Below are positions 33,812 through 41,691 of a stretch of DNA of 64,000 bases, in pieces. The first letter of the stretch is position 1. Every line of letters begins with the position of its first letter. The position numbers were made by a program, and so were the translations under genes. The notes beneath the pieces are model-generated. The model ran no database searches. It was not told the origin of the DNA and saw only the letters and a program-made list of their open reading frames with translations. The DNA lies in the NCBI RefSeq assembly GCF_030246865.1, contig NZ_CP126738.1:3162001-3226000 (forward strand). The letters are read 5' to 3'. This DNA comes from Microbacterium sp. zg-B96 (GTDB lineage: Bacteria; Actinomycetota; Actinomycetes; Actinomycetales; Microbacteriaceae).

Positions 33812-34447
33812 ATGACGATGAGAATCCACCGCCTGATAGTGCCCGTGCTGCTGGCCTCCGGCCTCGTTCTGGGCACCGCCGCGTGCAGCAGCCCGGCGGC
33901 GCCCGAGAACGAGTCCACCGCCCCCGTTGAGACACCGGCGGGGACACCGCCCGAGGGCGTCGAACCCCCCGAGGGCGTCGAACCCCCCGACGGCGCCGAC
34001 GCCCCGCAGGGCGCCCCGGCGGCGCCGCCGACTGCGCCACCCGCGGACGCCACCGTGTTGCAGACCGCGACGGTCGCGCTCAAGGATGGCAGCGAGGCCG
34101 AGGTGCTGGTGGACTTCGAGGGGAATGTCGTATACCTGCTCACGGAGGACAGCACCGAGGATCCCGCGTGCAACGCTCTGGACTGCCTGGGTTTCTGGCC
34201 GCCTGTGCTGACCGGCGCGCCCGAGCTCAAGCTCGGGGAGGGCGTCACCGCGACCGTCGGGGTCTGGAATCACGACAACCTCGACCACCTGACCCTCGAC
34301 GACCGTCCGCTGTACACCTTCGGCGGCGACAACAACCCCGGTATCGCGGGCGGTCATGGTCTGGCCAGCAACTTCGGCGGTGGAGTGTGGGCGGCCATCG
34401 GTGCCGACGGGACGCCCCTGTCGACCGAGGGCATCGCTGCGCCGTGA
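33812..34447 (+). CDS. PF03640-type secreted-repeat lipoprotein
   Basis: A 211-residue lipoprotein: signal peptide with lipobox GTAAC (Cys25), then a Pro/Glu/Gly-rich low-complexity linker that includes an 18-bp tandem repeat (33947-34000, PPEGVE type), then two copies of the COG4315/PF03640 motif. Markers are DFEGNVVYLLTEDS, ACNALDCLGFWPP and DDRPLYTFGGD, with two Cys that may form a disulfide. Function of the family is unknown. It sits between the peroxidase and a propeller gene, whose GTG overlaps its TGA. An ATG 6 bases downstream is an alternative start. Confidence 0.82.
   Translation: MTMRIHRLIVPVLLASGLVLGTAACSSPAAPENESTAPVETPAGTPPEGVEPPEGVEPPDGADAPQGAPAAPPTAPPADATVLQTATVALKDGSEAEVLVDFEGNVVYLLTEDSTEDPACNALDCLGFWPPVLTGAPELKLGEGVTATVGVWNHDNLDHLTLDDRPLYTFGGDNNPGIAGGHGLASNFGGGVWAAIGADGTPLSTEGIAAP
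33947..34000 (+). repeat. 18-bp tandem repeat, three units
   Basis: Three in-phase units of 18 bases, the third diverged, encode the PPEGVE-PPEGVE-PPDGAD linker of the PF03640 lipoprotein. The linker length is likely to vary between strains. Confidence 0.75.
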
Positions 34448-35349
34448 CCACCCCGCGCACCCTCACCCGCGCAGCCGCTGTCGGCGCCTCCACCCTGGTC
34501 ATCCTGCTGCTCACCGCGTGCGGTGCGGCCGCGGGGGGCGGCGCCGACGATGGGCCGACGCACCTGTACTGGGCCAACAACGGGATCCACGAGAATGAGC
34601 CCCTGTCGGCGACCGCCCACACGATCGGGGTGGCGGCCATCGACGGCACCGAGACGAACCAGGAGCTGATCAGCGACGTCACGTTCCCGACGGGGGTCGC
34701 CGTCCACGGCGACTACGTCTACTGGACCGACATCGAACAGGGCGGCATCGGACGCGCCAAGCTGGACGGCAGCGTGGCCGACCCGGAGTTCATCACCGAC
34801 GGCGTCCGCCTGCCCAACGGCATCGCCGTGGACGGCGAGCATGTGTACTGGTCGAACAACGGCACGAACTCGATCGGCCGGGCGAACATCGACGGCTCAG
34901 AGGTCGACGGCTTCTTCATCAAGGGGATTCAGGTGCCCAACGGCATCGCCGTGGATGGCGACTACATCTACTGGACCAACTGGGTAAACGCGATCGGGCG
35001 GGCCAACCTCGATGGCAGCGGAATCGACGAGGAGTTCATCGTGGATGCCCGCACCCAGAGCGAACAGATCCTGTCACCCATCCCCATCGGGCTCGCCGTC
35101 GACGGTGAATTCATCTACTGGTCGAATCAGCAGGAGAACACCATCGGTCGGGCGAACATCGACGGAACCGAGCCGGACGTCGCTTTCATCACCGGTGCGA
35201 CGTTCCCCGCTGGCATCGCCCTCGACGATGAACACATCTACTGGGCCAACAACAACGACACGATCGGCCGGGCGAAGCTCGATGGTTCACAGGCCAACCA
35301 GAGCTTCATCGAGGGCGCAGACGCCCCAGCCGGCCTCGCCGTCCGGTGA
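34444..35349 (+). CDS. Six-bladed beta-propeller lipoprotein 2
   Basis: A 301-residue lipoprotein starting at GTG 34444, overlapping the previous stop as GTGA. Lipobox LLTAC (Cys26), then six YW(T/S/A)(N/D) repeats of about 40-50 residues, each with NTIGRA-x-(L/I)DG-(S/T) and P-x-G(I/L)AVD. A longer fourth repeat holds an insert (TQSEQILSPIP). It is a paralogue of the copies at 30,918 and 35,393; the insert is shared with the latter (GSQSGAVLSPLP), so these two are the closer pair. Confidence 0.85.
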   Translation: MTTPRTLTRAAAVGASTLVILLLTACGAAAGGGADDGPTHLYWANNGIHENEPLSATAHTIGVAAIDGTETNQELISDVTFPTGVAVHGDYVYWTDIEQGGIGRAKLDGSVADPEFITDGVRLPNGIAVDGEHVYWSNNGTNSIGRANIDGSEVDGFFIKGIQVPNGIAVDGDYIYWTNWVNAIGRANLDGSGIDEEFIVDARTQSEQILSPIPIGLAVDGEFIYWSNQQENTIGRANIDGTEPDVAFITGATFPAGIALDDEHIYWANNNDTIGRAKLDGSQANQSFIEGADAPAGLAVR

Positions 35350-35392
35350 GGCCGGCGAGCGATGCTGCAGGAGACGGGATGAAGGAGCGTAA

Positions 35393-36397
35393 ATGAGATC
35401 TTCCACGGGGACCACCCACCTGGCGAGGCGGCGATCACTCATGATCGGCGCCTCGGCGCTGTTGATCGCGCTCCTCTCGGGATGCGGTGGCGCCGCCGCG
35501 GACCCCGGCAGAACCGCTGCGCCGACGGCCACCGACAGCACGCCGACCGCCACGCCCGCCCCCGGCCCCGGCCCCGAAAGCGAGCCGCACGAGCCGACCC
35601 ACATCTACTGGGCGAACAACGGCATCGCCAAGGGGGACGCGCTGATGGCCACAGCTGAGACCATCGGCTGGGCGAACATCGACGGGAGCGGCGCCGACCA
35701 GAGTCTGATCGACGGCATCGACTATCCCAGTGGTATGGCCGCTCAGGGGGAGTACATCTACTGGACCGACATCTTCAGCAACACGATCGGGCGGGCCAAG
35801 CTGGACGGCACGGAGGCGAACCACTCCTTCATCGCCGAGGGGGTCTACTTCGCCGTCGGTGTCGCCGTCGACGATGAGTACATCTATTGGGCCAACAACG
35901 GCACGCTCTCAGTCGGTCGCGCCAGGTTGGACGGTTCGCGGATCGACGAGGAATTCATGAAGTTCTCGGCCGGCATCCGGATGCCGAATGCGATTGCAGT
36001 CGACGACCGTCACATCTACTGGTCGAACGTCGCGAGTCAGATCGGGCGGGCGAACATCGACGGCACCGAGATAGACGAGAACTTCATGATCAACACCGGC
36101 AGCCAAAGCGGCGCCGTACTCTCACCCCTACCGGTGGGCCTGACAGTGGACGACAACTACATCTACTGGTCGAACATGCAGCAGAACACCATCAGCCGGG
36201 CGAACCTGGACGGCACGGAGGGGGACTACAGCTTCATCACCGGGGCTGACTTCCCGGGCGGCGTCGCCGTCGACGGACGGTACATCTACTGGTCCAACAA
36301 CAACGGCACCATCGGCCGCGCGCACCTCGACGGCACCGAGGTTAATCAGAGCTTCATCACCGGCGCCGACGGGCCCGGGGGTCTCATCGTCTGGTGA
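35393..36397 (+). CDS. Six-bladed beta-propeller lipoprotein 3
   Basis: A 334-residue lipoprotein: signal with lipobox LLSGC (Cys31), a Thr/Pro-rich linker, and six YWxN/YWTD propeller repeats like its two paralogues, again with a long fourth repeat. It is 43 bases downstream of lipoprotein 2 and ends the peroxidase operon at a strong terminator. Duplication within the operon is the likely origin; what it binds cannot be read. Confidence 0.85.
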   Translation: MRSSTGTTHLARRRSLMIGASALLIALLSGCGGAAADPGRTAAPTATDSTPTATPAPGPGPESEPHEPTHIYWANNGIAKGDALMATAETIGWANIDGSGADQSLIDGIDYPSGMAAQGEYIYWTDIFSNTIGRAKLDGTEANHSFIAEGVYFAVGVAVDDEYIYWANNGTLSVGRARLDGSRIDEEFMKFSAGIRMPNAIAVDDRHIYWSNVASQIGRANIDGTEIDENFMINTGSQSGAVLSPLPVGLTVDDNYIYWSNMQQNTISRANLDGTEGDYSFITGADFPGGVAVDGRYIYWSNNNGTIGRAHLDGTEVNQSFITGADGPGGLIVW

Positions 36398-36422
36398 CCT
36401 GAAGGCCCGGCCCCTCACGCGA

Positions 36423-36468
36423 CGAAGGGGGCGGTGGTCCGGATGACTCCGGACCACCGCCCCCTTCG
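36423..36468. terminator. Strong bidirectional terminator
   Basis: A perfect 20-bp stem (36423-36442 with 36449-36468), 6-base loop, between the convergent propeller 3 and flavin reductase genes. Confidence 0.82.
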
Positions 36469-36479
36469 TTGTCGGCCGG

Positions 36480-37058
36480 TCAGACCGTCAGCGCGGAGCT
36501 CCCGTCCAGCTGGTGCCATGTGCGGTTGTGATAGACCAGCGGCGGCTCATCAGCCGCCTGCCCGACGTGCGTGTCCAGCACGTGCACGACGACGACGGTC
36601 GAGCTCCCGGCATCCAAGCGGTCGATGATCCGACCGCGCAGTAGGACTGCGGCATCCAGCAGGTAGGGCTCGCCGCCGGGCAGTCGGCCCCACGTGGAGA
36701 CGTCGGCGAAGCGGTCGATCCCGCTCGTCGCGAAGCGTTTGGCGGCCATATGCTGCCTTGCCCCCAGAAGATGGACGACGACGGTGTCTGCAGCCACGAT
36801 GGTGGGCGTACTTGAGGACAGTGTCGACAGGGAGAAGATCAGCAGCGGCGGTTCAGCACTGATCGAGAAGACGCTCGTTGCGGTCAGACCTGCTGGGCCC
36901 TGGCCCGCGTCGGCGGTGATCACCGCGACACCGGCGGGGTGATTGCGGAAAGCCAGCTTGAACTCCTCGGGCGACACGCCGCCCGGCAGCGCAACGGTCT
37001 CACCGCCAGGGCGAGGGGATCCGCTGACGCTGGCGGCGTGCGCGTTCGCAGTGCTCAT
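36480..37058 (-). CDS. Flavin reductase (HpaC-type)
   Basis: A 192-residue flavin_Reduct-domain protein (residues ~30-185, FRNHPAGVAVITAD, GLTATSVFSISAEPPLLIFSL). It should give FMNH2/FADH2 from NAD(P)H to the group D monooxygenases of this island. ATG 37058 (MSTANAH) has GGGAG about 12 bases upstream. Downstream partner of the double SnoaL gene, 43 bases apart. Confidence 0.87.
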   Translation of the reverse strand: MSTANAHAASVSGSPRPGGETVALPGGVSPEEFKLAFRNHPAGVAVITADAGQGPAGLTATSVFSISAEPPLLIFSLSTLSSSTPTIVAADTVVVHLLGARQHMAAKRFATSGIDRFADVSTWGRLPGGEPYLLDAAVLLRGRIIDRLDAGSSTVVVVHVLDTHVGQAADEPPLVYHNRTWHQLDGSSALTV

Positions 37059-37101
37059 ATCGATTTCTTGCTCCCTCAGCACGCGCCCGTCAGACATGGC
37101 C

Positions 37102-37971
37102 TCAGCCATGCTCAGGGCGTGCGTGCTTGTCGATACCGCTCCAGTGCTCCGCGAGCTTTCCGTCGCGCACGCGGTAGGCGTCGTACGCGAAGTAGTTCCA
37201 CGTGCCGCCAGAGCCATCGCGCAGAGGCTGCGGCAGACCGGCCGCGATGACGACCATGTCCCCCTCGGCGTGCAGGACGTCGGGGGCGGGCGCGACCGGC
37301 GGCGCCCCGTCCTCGGCGGGGGCGGGCGGGGGCGGAGCCTGAGCTGCCAGGCTCTCGACGAACGCCTCGAGCCCGCGCCGGCCCTGCGGCATGTGCTTCA
37401 CGTGCTGGAGGTAGTCGTCGGTGACGAAATCCTTCACCGCCTCCGCGTTCAGCGGACCGAAGACCTCCGCGTAGAAGCCCGCGACCAGCGCTTTGTTGGC
37501 CTCGAGGTCGGTGCCGCCGACGTGTTCCGGCCCGGTGGCTGGATTGCCGAGTGCCATTTCGGGGAGGAACTGCGGCCGCGCATAGCGGTGCTCGTTCGTC
37601 CACCGTTCGGCGATTTTGCCGTCCGTGATCCGGTACGTGTTGAAGCCGTAGTAGTCGTAGGCGGCACCCGCCTCATCCGGTTCGGCCATCGGCATGTAGA
37701 ACGCGATGGTCACCAGGTCACCCTCGGCGAGCACGAAGGCGGGCGGCAGCATCTTGACGTCGGCGGGGTCCAGCGGCGGATGGCCGGCGAAATCGCGCAA
37801 CAGGATCTGCTCGAATGCGTCGATTCCCACGAGATCGTCGGCACCGTGCAGCACGAAGTCCCGCGCGATGAAATGTTCGAGCGGGCGTACGTCGAACGCC
37901 GCGACGACGTCGCGGAAGTAGTCGAGCACGACCTGCTTGTTGGCCGCGAGCTGGTCCGCACTGTCGGTCAT
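37102..37971 (-). CDS. Tandem double SnoaL-like protein
   Basis: A 289-residue protein made of two SnoaL-like (NTF2-fold) domains, residues ~10-140 and ~155-285, separated by a short linker. Both repeat the pattern NKxxVxxFYxxV....F.......H....GxxxxE, and both end in YRxxDGKxAExW. Single-domain SnoaL proteins are dimers, so this may be an internal dimer. SnoaL folds do aldol cyclisation, hydroxylation or isomerisation. Start ATG 37971 after GGGGTGAAG. Divergent from the ABC binding-protein gene. Confidence 0.8.
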   Translation of the reverse strand: MTDSADQLAANKQVVLDYFRDVVAAFDVRPLEHFIARDFVLHGADDLVGIDAFEQILLRDFAGHPPLDPADVKMLPPAFVLAEGDLVTIAFYMPMAEPDEAGAAYDYYGFNTYRITDGKIAERWTNEHRYARPQFLPEMALGNPATGPEHVGGTDLEANKALVAGFYAEVFGPLNAEAVKDFVTDDYLQHVKHMPQGRRGLEAFVESLAAQAPPPPAPAEDGAPPVAPAPDVLHAEGDMVVIAAGLPQPLRDGSGGTWNYFAYDAYRVRDGKLAEHWSGIDKHARPEHG

Positions 37972-37987
37972 CTTCACCCCTTTGTAA

Positions 37988-38004
37988 ACTGTACGAAAGC
38001 GTAC
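37988..38004. promoter_or_regulatory. GTAC-type operator, site F
   Basis: ACTGTACG-aaag-CGTAC: perfect GTACG/CGTAC arms with a 4-base centre, 17 bases upstream of the double-SnoaL start. On the minus strand TACAGT fits a -10. Confidence 0.55.
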
Positions 38005-38107
38005 GCTATGCTCACGCAATCTCCTAGCAACGGAGTTGCACATAGATACGTGGTAAACCGCGGCCGAATTGACATTGGAAAAGCCTCCCACTGAGGAGAA
38101 CGATTCG

Positions 38108-38116
38108 GTACAGTAC
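38108..38116. promoter_or_regulatory. GTAC-type operator, site G
   Basis: GTACAGTAC, two units only, in the 216-base divergent region, 72 bases before the ABC binding-protein start. TACAGT fits a -10 for the long rightward operon. Confidence 0.5.
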
Positions 38117-38187
38117 ACTTGCGCTGCCGCCCGAACCAGAGTCGGATCGGGCACCGGCGGCCGCCATGACACCGTTTGGAGCAGACA

Positions 38188-39801
38188 ATGAAGTCACAGC
38201 ATCGAGCGATCCCGGGCTCACCGCCACGGCGCCGCATCGGTCTCACCGCCCTTGTAGCGGCCGCAGCCCTGGCGCTGGCGGGCTGCGCGGGTTCCGACCC
38301 GGCCGACCCGGCGGGCGAGGGTGAGGAAGGCGGGACGCTGACGATCGGCCTGACGCAGGACGTCGGCAAGTTCGACCCCATCTTCTCCAACCTGCCGACC
38401 TACAACACGTTCGCGTACGCGACGCCGCTCTTCCAGACCGCGGACGGCGAGTTCGGCGGGTACCTGGCGGAGTCGTGGGAGCTCGCCCCAGACTCGAAGG
38501 CACTCTCCTTCACGCTCCGGGACGACGCGAAGTTCAGCGATGGCACCGCCGTCACCGCGGACGCCGCCGTCGCCTCGATGACCCGATTCCTGACCACACC
38601 GTCCGCAAAGCTGCCCCAGTACGGCGCCCAGATCGCCGGCGTCTCGGCCACCGATGAATTCACCGTCGAGATCGCCTTCAAGATCGCGGTCCCGCAGTCC
38701 TACGCGTTCGCCCTGGTGAACCAGGACAGCGCCTTCGCGATGATCACCTCCGAGGCGGGCGCCGCCGACCCCGACGCTCTCAACACCGAGACGATGGGCG
38801 CAGGGCCCTACGTTCTCGATCAGGCGAAGTCGGTGAGCGGCACCGAGTACACGTTCGTTCCGAACGAGCACTACTTCGCCCCCGAGACGAGGACGTACGA
38901 CGAAATCGTCATCAAGCCGTTCAGCGACCCGTCAGCGCTCGCGAACGCCCTCACGAGCGGCCAGGTCACGTACGCAGTGTCCCTGCTGGCCCCCCTCGCT
39001 CAGCAGGCCGAGACCGCCGGGATGCAGCTGTCCACGGGCGCGCTCGGCATCGGAGACTCCGGTACGGCCATGCTCGTCTTCGGCAACCGCACCACCGGGC
39101 CACTGGCCGACGTGCGCGTGCGTCAGGCGATCGCCCACGCCATTCCGCGCGATGACCTCAACACCTCGCTCCAGGCTGGGATGGCGACAGCCACCAGCTC
39201 CGCGACGCCCGCAGGGGTCGGAGGACACACGGGCGAAGATCCCTTCCCGTATGACGTCGACGCGGCCAAGGCGCTGCTCGCGGATGCCGGCTACCCGGAC
39301 GGCTTCGAGCTGACGATTACCTCTCCGTCCGCCGCCGACCCGGGCAACCTCATCGGGCTCGCCCTGCAGAGCGCGCTCGGGGAGATCGGCGTCGCCGTGA
39401 CCCTCGACCGCAACGACGACCCGTTCACCGCCCTGATGGGCAAGATCCTGGGCGGCGGCGGCTTCGAGGCCTACGTCTACACCGAACCCGGCGAGAGCGT
39501 CTTCACGCTCGTCACGAGCAGCATGACCGGTGTCGCTCCGCTCAACCCGAACGCGGAGGAGATCCCGGCATCGGTGTCGGACGCCATCGCGGCGGTTGCG
39601 GCCGCGCCGGCGGAAGAGCAGGACGAGGCGCTCGCCGACGTCACCCGCGCCGTCGACGAGCTGCAGTGGTCCACCACCCTGCTCTCGATTCCCCGGCTCA
39701 CGGTCGTCCAGCCCGGCGTCACCGGCGTCCCGGCCAGCTACGTCACCGCAGAGCCGGCCCCGTACTCCCCGAACGAGGGCGAGTCATGGTCCGGGAACTG
39801 A
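38188..39801 (+). CDS. ABC transporter substrate-binding lipoprotein (DppA/OppA type)
   Basis: A 537-residue SBP family 5 lipoprotein. ATG 38188 follows TTTGGAGCAGACA; lipobox LALAGC gives Cys33. Mature protein shows the family pattern (GTLTIGLTQDVGKFDP, YNTFAYATPLF, GGYLAESWEL). This family carries peptides, nickel, opines and also various oligosaccharides or aromatic conjugates. It opens an operon to 47,252 that holds two monooxygenases and two SnoaL proteins between itself and its permeases, so the imported compound is probably their substrate. Confidence 0.87.
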   Translation: MKSQHRAIPGSPPRRRIGLTALVAAAALALAGCAGSDPADPAGEGEEGGTLTIGLTQDVGKFDPIFSNLPTYNTFAYATPLFQTADGEFGGYLAESWELAPDSKALSFTLRDDAKFSDGTAVTADAAVASMTRFLTTPSAKLPQYGAQIAGVSATDEFTVEIAFKIAVPQSYAFALVNQDSAFAMITSEAGAADPDALNTETMGAGPYVLDQAKSVSGTEYTFVPNEHYFAPETRTYDEIVIKPFSDPSALANALTSGQVTYAVSLLAPLAQQAETAGMQLSTGALGIGDSGTAMLVFGNRTTGPLADVRVRQAIAHAIPRDDLNTSLQAGMATATSSATPAGVGGHTGEDPFPYDVDAAKALLADAGYPDGFELTITSPSAADPGNLIGLALQSALGEIGVAVTLDRNDDPFTALMGKILGGGGFEAYVYTEPGESVFTLVTSSMTGVAPLNPNAEEIPASVSDAIAAVAAAPAEEQDEALADVTRAVDELQWSTTLLSIPRLTVVQPGVTGVPASYVTAEPAPYSPNEGESWSGN

Positions 39802-40331
39802 ACGAGACGGAGGTCGCCGGATCCCCGGCGGCCTCCGCCCCCTACTCCTTCGCCGGTCCGCTGGCGACCATCCACGACGAGGCGTTCTTCCGAACGTGGA
39901 TCGACGACGAATCGTTCATCGAACGACTCATCGCCGCCGACGACCCCGACGTGCGCGAGGTCAAGCGCCTCGCCGTCGAGTTCCAGCGCCGCATGGCGGG
40001 GGTCGTCGCCACCGGAGACATCCCCGGCCACATCGATGCGCTCCTGGAGGAGTTCCTCGACGAGGGGTACAAGCAGCACGATGCGCACCTGACCGACGGC
40101 CGTGAGCCCCTGGCCGCCTTCTTCAAGGGTGCGGCTGCGGCGGGGATCGACATGTGGCCGCCGATGCCGGTGGCGGTCGTCGTCGAGGGCGACATCGCCG
40201 CCCTCTTGCTGGAAAGGGTCACACCGGACGGCGGACGCAAGAACATCCCCACGATGTTTCGCGTGGGCGGCGGGCGCATGACCGAGCACTGGAGCGCGGC
40301 GTCCCCGCCGCCCGGCTCCACCCCCCGCTGA
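39786..40331 (+). CDS. SnoaL-like protein
   Basis: A 181-residue protein whose start ATG 39786 (MVRELNE) lies inside the end of the SBP gene (16-base overlap). Residues ~60-175 match an NTF2/SnoaL fold: LLEEFLDEGYKQHDAHLTDGREPLAAFF and a final FRVGGGRMTEHW like that of the double-SnoaL protein. The N-terminal ~50 residues are extra. Function cannot be assigned beyond the fold. Confidence 0.75.
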   Translation: MVRELNETEVAGSPAASAPYSFAGPLATIHDEAFFRTWIDDESFIERLIAADDPDVREVKRLAVEFQRRMAGVVATGDIPGHIDALLEEFLDEGYKQHDAHLTDGREPLAAFFKGAAAAGIDMWPPMPVAVVVEGDIAALLLERVTPDGGRKNIPTMFRVGGGRMTEHWSAASPPPGSTPR

Positions 40332-40377
40332 CACGGCTCGCGACAGCGATATCACCCCCGATCGAAGGAACATCATC

Positions 40378-41655
40378 GTGACCGACAACGCCATTGCGAC
40401 GCCGACGCGCGAAACCTCGGCGCCGGAGTCGACCCTGACCGAAGGCGCGCGCCGCATGCGCGACGAGGTACTCGAGTTCGCCGCGGAGATGCAGCGGCAG
40501 GGCCTCGAGGCCGAACAGAGGACCGCACTGACCGACGAGGTCAACGTCCGACTCAAGGCGATCGGTGTGTGGGACCTGGGCACGCCTTTCGAGTACGGCG
40601 GCACGGCGTCGGGGGCGCGCGACCTCGCTGAGGTGCTGCAGGCCGTCGGCAAGGGTGACGGCTCGGCCGGCTGGCTCGCTCAGGCAGCCGCGACGAACCA
40701 CACCCTCGCTCTCGCCTACTCCGACGAGGCCGTCAAAGAGGTGTTCGAGTCCTCTGCCGACGTCCCCGGCCCACGGCTGACCGGCGCATCGGTGTTCGCC
40801 CGTAAGGTCGGCTCCGCAGTCGCCGTCCCCGGTGGCTGGAAGGTGAAGGGCACGTGGGGGTTCGGCACGGGGTGCCGCACGGCCACGTGGAACATGGTGG
40901 GCGCGGACTTCGAGAAGCCCGACGGCACCCCGGGCCGCGGGCTCGCCCTCATTCCGGCCGCGGCCTGCCGGGTCGTGGAGGACTGGAAGGTGACCGGGAT
41001 GGCCGCCACCGGCAGCAACACCCTCGTGGCCGACGAGGAAGTGTTCATCCCGGACGGCCGCTTCTTCGACCTTCGGGAGATGCCGGAGCGGATGAATGCG
41101 TTGCGGGACCGGTTCACCGGGCCCACGTTCTCCTGGGGCTCCGAAGCGCGCATCGTCGTCATCACCCTGAACCTCGCCAGCGTCGCCGTCGGCATGGCGC
41201 AGGGCGCCCTGGAGTCGTTCATCGGCACCGCGCCCAAGCGGACGCCGTTCAATCTGCCCTACGCGACCATCGCGGATGCCCCGGGCACCCAGATCGCGGT
41301 CGGGCGGTCGCAGGCGGCGATCGACGTGGCGCGGGCCGCCGTGGAGCGGGTGGCAGACACCGTTGATCGGATGAGCGCCGAGGGCATCGACTTCTCGCCG
41401 GTGGACGCGACGCGCACCCACATGGAGCTCGTCTACACGATTCGGCTGTGCCGCGACGCGATCGCCGACATCGAGGAGGCACTCGGATCCTCCGCCGCCA
41501 TCCTGACGAATCAGATCCAACGCGCGCACCGCGACATCCGTGTCCTCGCTTCGCACGGCGCCATCCGGTTCGATCCCCTCGCCGAACTCACGGGGCGCGA
41601 CGCCCTCGGGCGTACGAACCACAACACAGCCGGCGGCCTGCCCGGCCTCCCCTGA
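40378..41655 (+). CDS. Group D flavin monooxygenase 3 (acyl-CoA dehydrogenase fold)
   Basis: A 425-residue protein starting at GTG 40378 with GAAGGAA upstream. Three acyl-CoA-dehydrogenase regions are recognisable; the C terminus NQIQRAHRDIRVLASHGAIRFD parallels monooxygenase 1 (NPIQRYLRDAAVILSHGAMR), so these two are the closest paralogues. It should use reduced flavin from a separate reductase. Located inside the ABC transporter operon, 46 bases after the SnoaL gene. Confidence 0.83.
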   Translation: MTDNAIATPTRETSAPESTLTEGARRMRDEVLEFAAEMQRQGLEAEQRTALTDEVNVRLKAIGVWDLGTPFEYGGTASGARDLAEVLQAVGKGDGSAGWLAQAAATNHTLALAYSDEAVKEVFESSADVPGPRLTGASVFARKVGSAVAVPGGWKVKGTWGFGTGCRTATWNMVGADFEKPDGTPGRGLALIPAAACRVVEDWKVTGMAATGSNTLVADEEVFIPDGRFFDLREMPERMNALRDRFTGPTFSWGSEARIVVITLNLASVAVGMAQGALESFIGTAPKRTPFNLPYATIADAPGTQIAVGRSQAAIDVARAAVERVADTVDRMSAEGIDFSPVDATRTHMELVYTIRLCRDAIADIEEALGSSAAILTNQIQRAHRDIRVLASHGAIRFDPLAELTGRDALGRTNHNTAGGLPGLP

Positions 41656-41691
41656 GCGGGCGCCGAGCACAGAAGACACGGAGAACCGATC

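Noticed and set aside
32573..34357. Open 594-codon frame on the minus strand opposite the heme peroxidase
   Set aside because: Translation is low-complexity and Arg/Val/Gly/Asp-rich without recognisable motifs, as expected opposite a GC-rich gene. The plus strand encodes clear Tat, peroxidase and lipoprotein features.
34444..36397. Periodic repeats in the propeller genes as a possible CRISPR array or satellite
   Set aside because: The period of about 120-150 bases is in-frame, diverged and encodes YWTD propeller blades with no conserved DNA repeat and spacer structure.
21823..38116. GTAC motifs as ends or target duplications of insertion sequences
   Set aside because: No transposase, no long inverted repeats and no direct repeats flank them. 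They occur only in divergent promoter regions, often over a -10-like hexamer.
38176..39801. TTG at 38176 as start of the Dpp binding protein
   Set aside because: The ATG at 38188 has GGAG at proper spacing (GGAGCAGACA) and gives a normal lipoprotein signal; the TTG overlaps that ribosome site.
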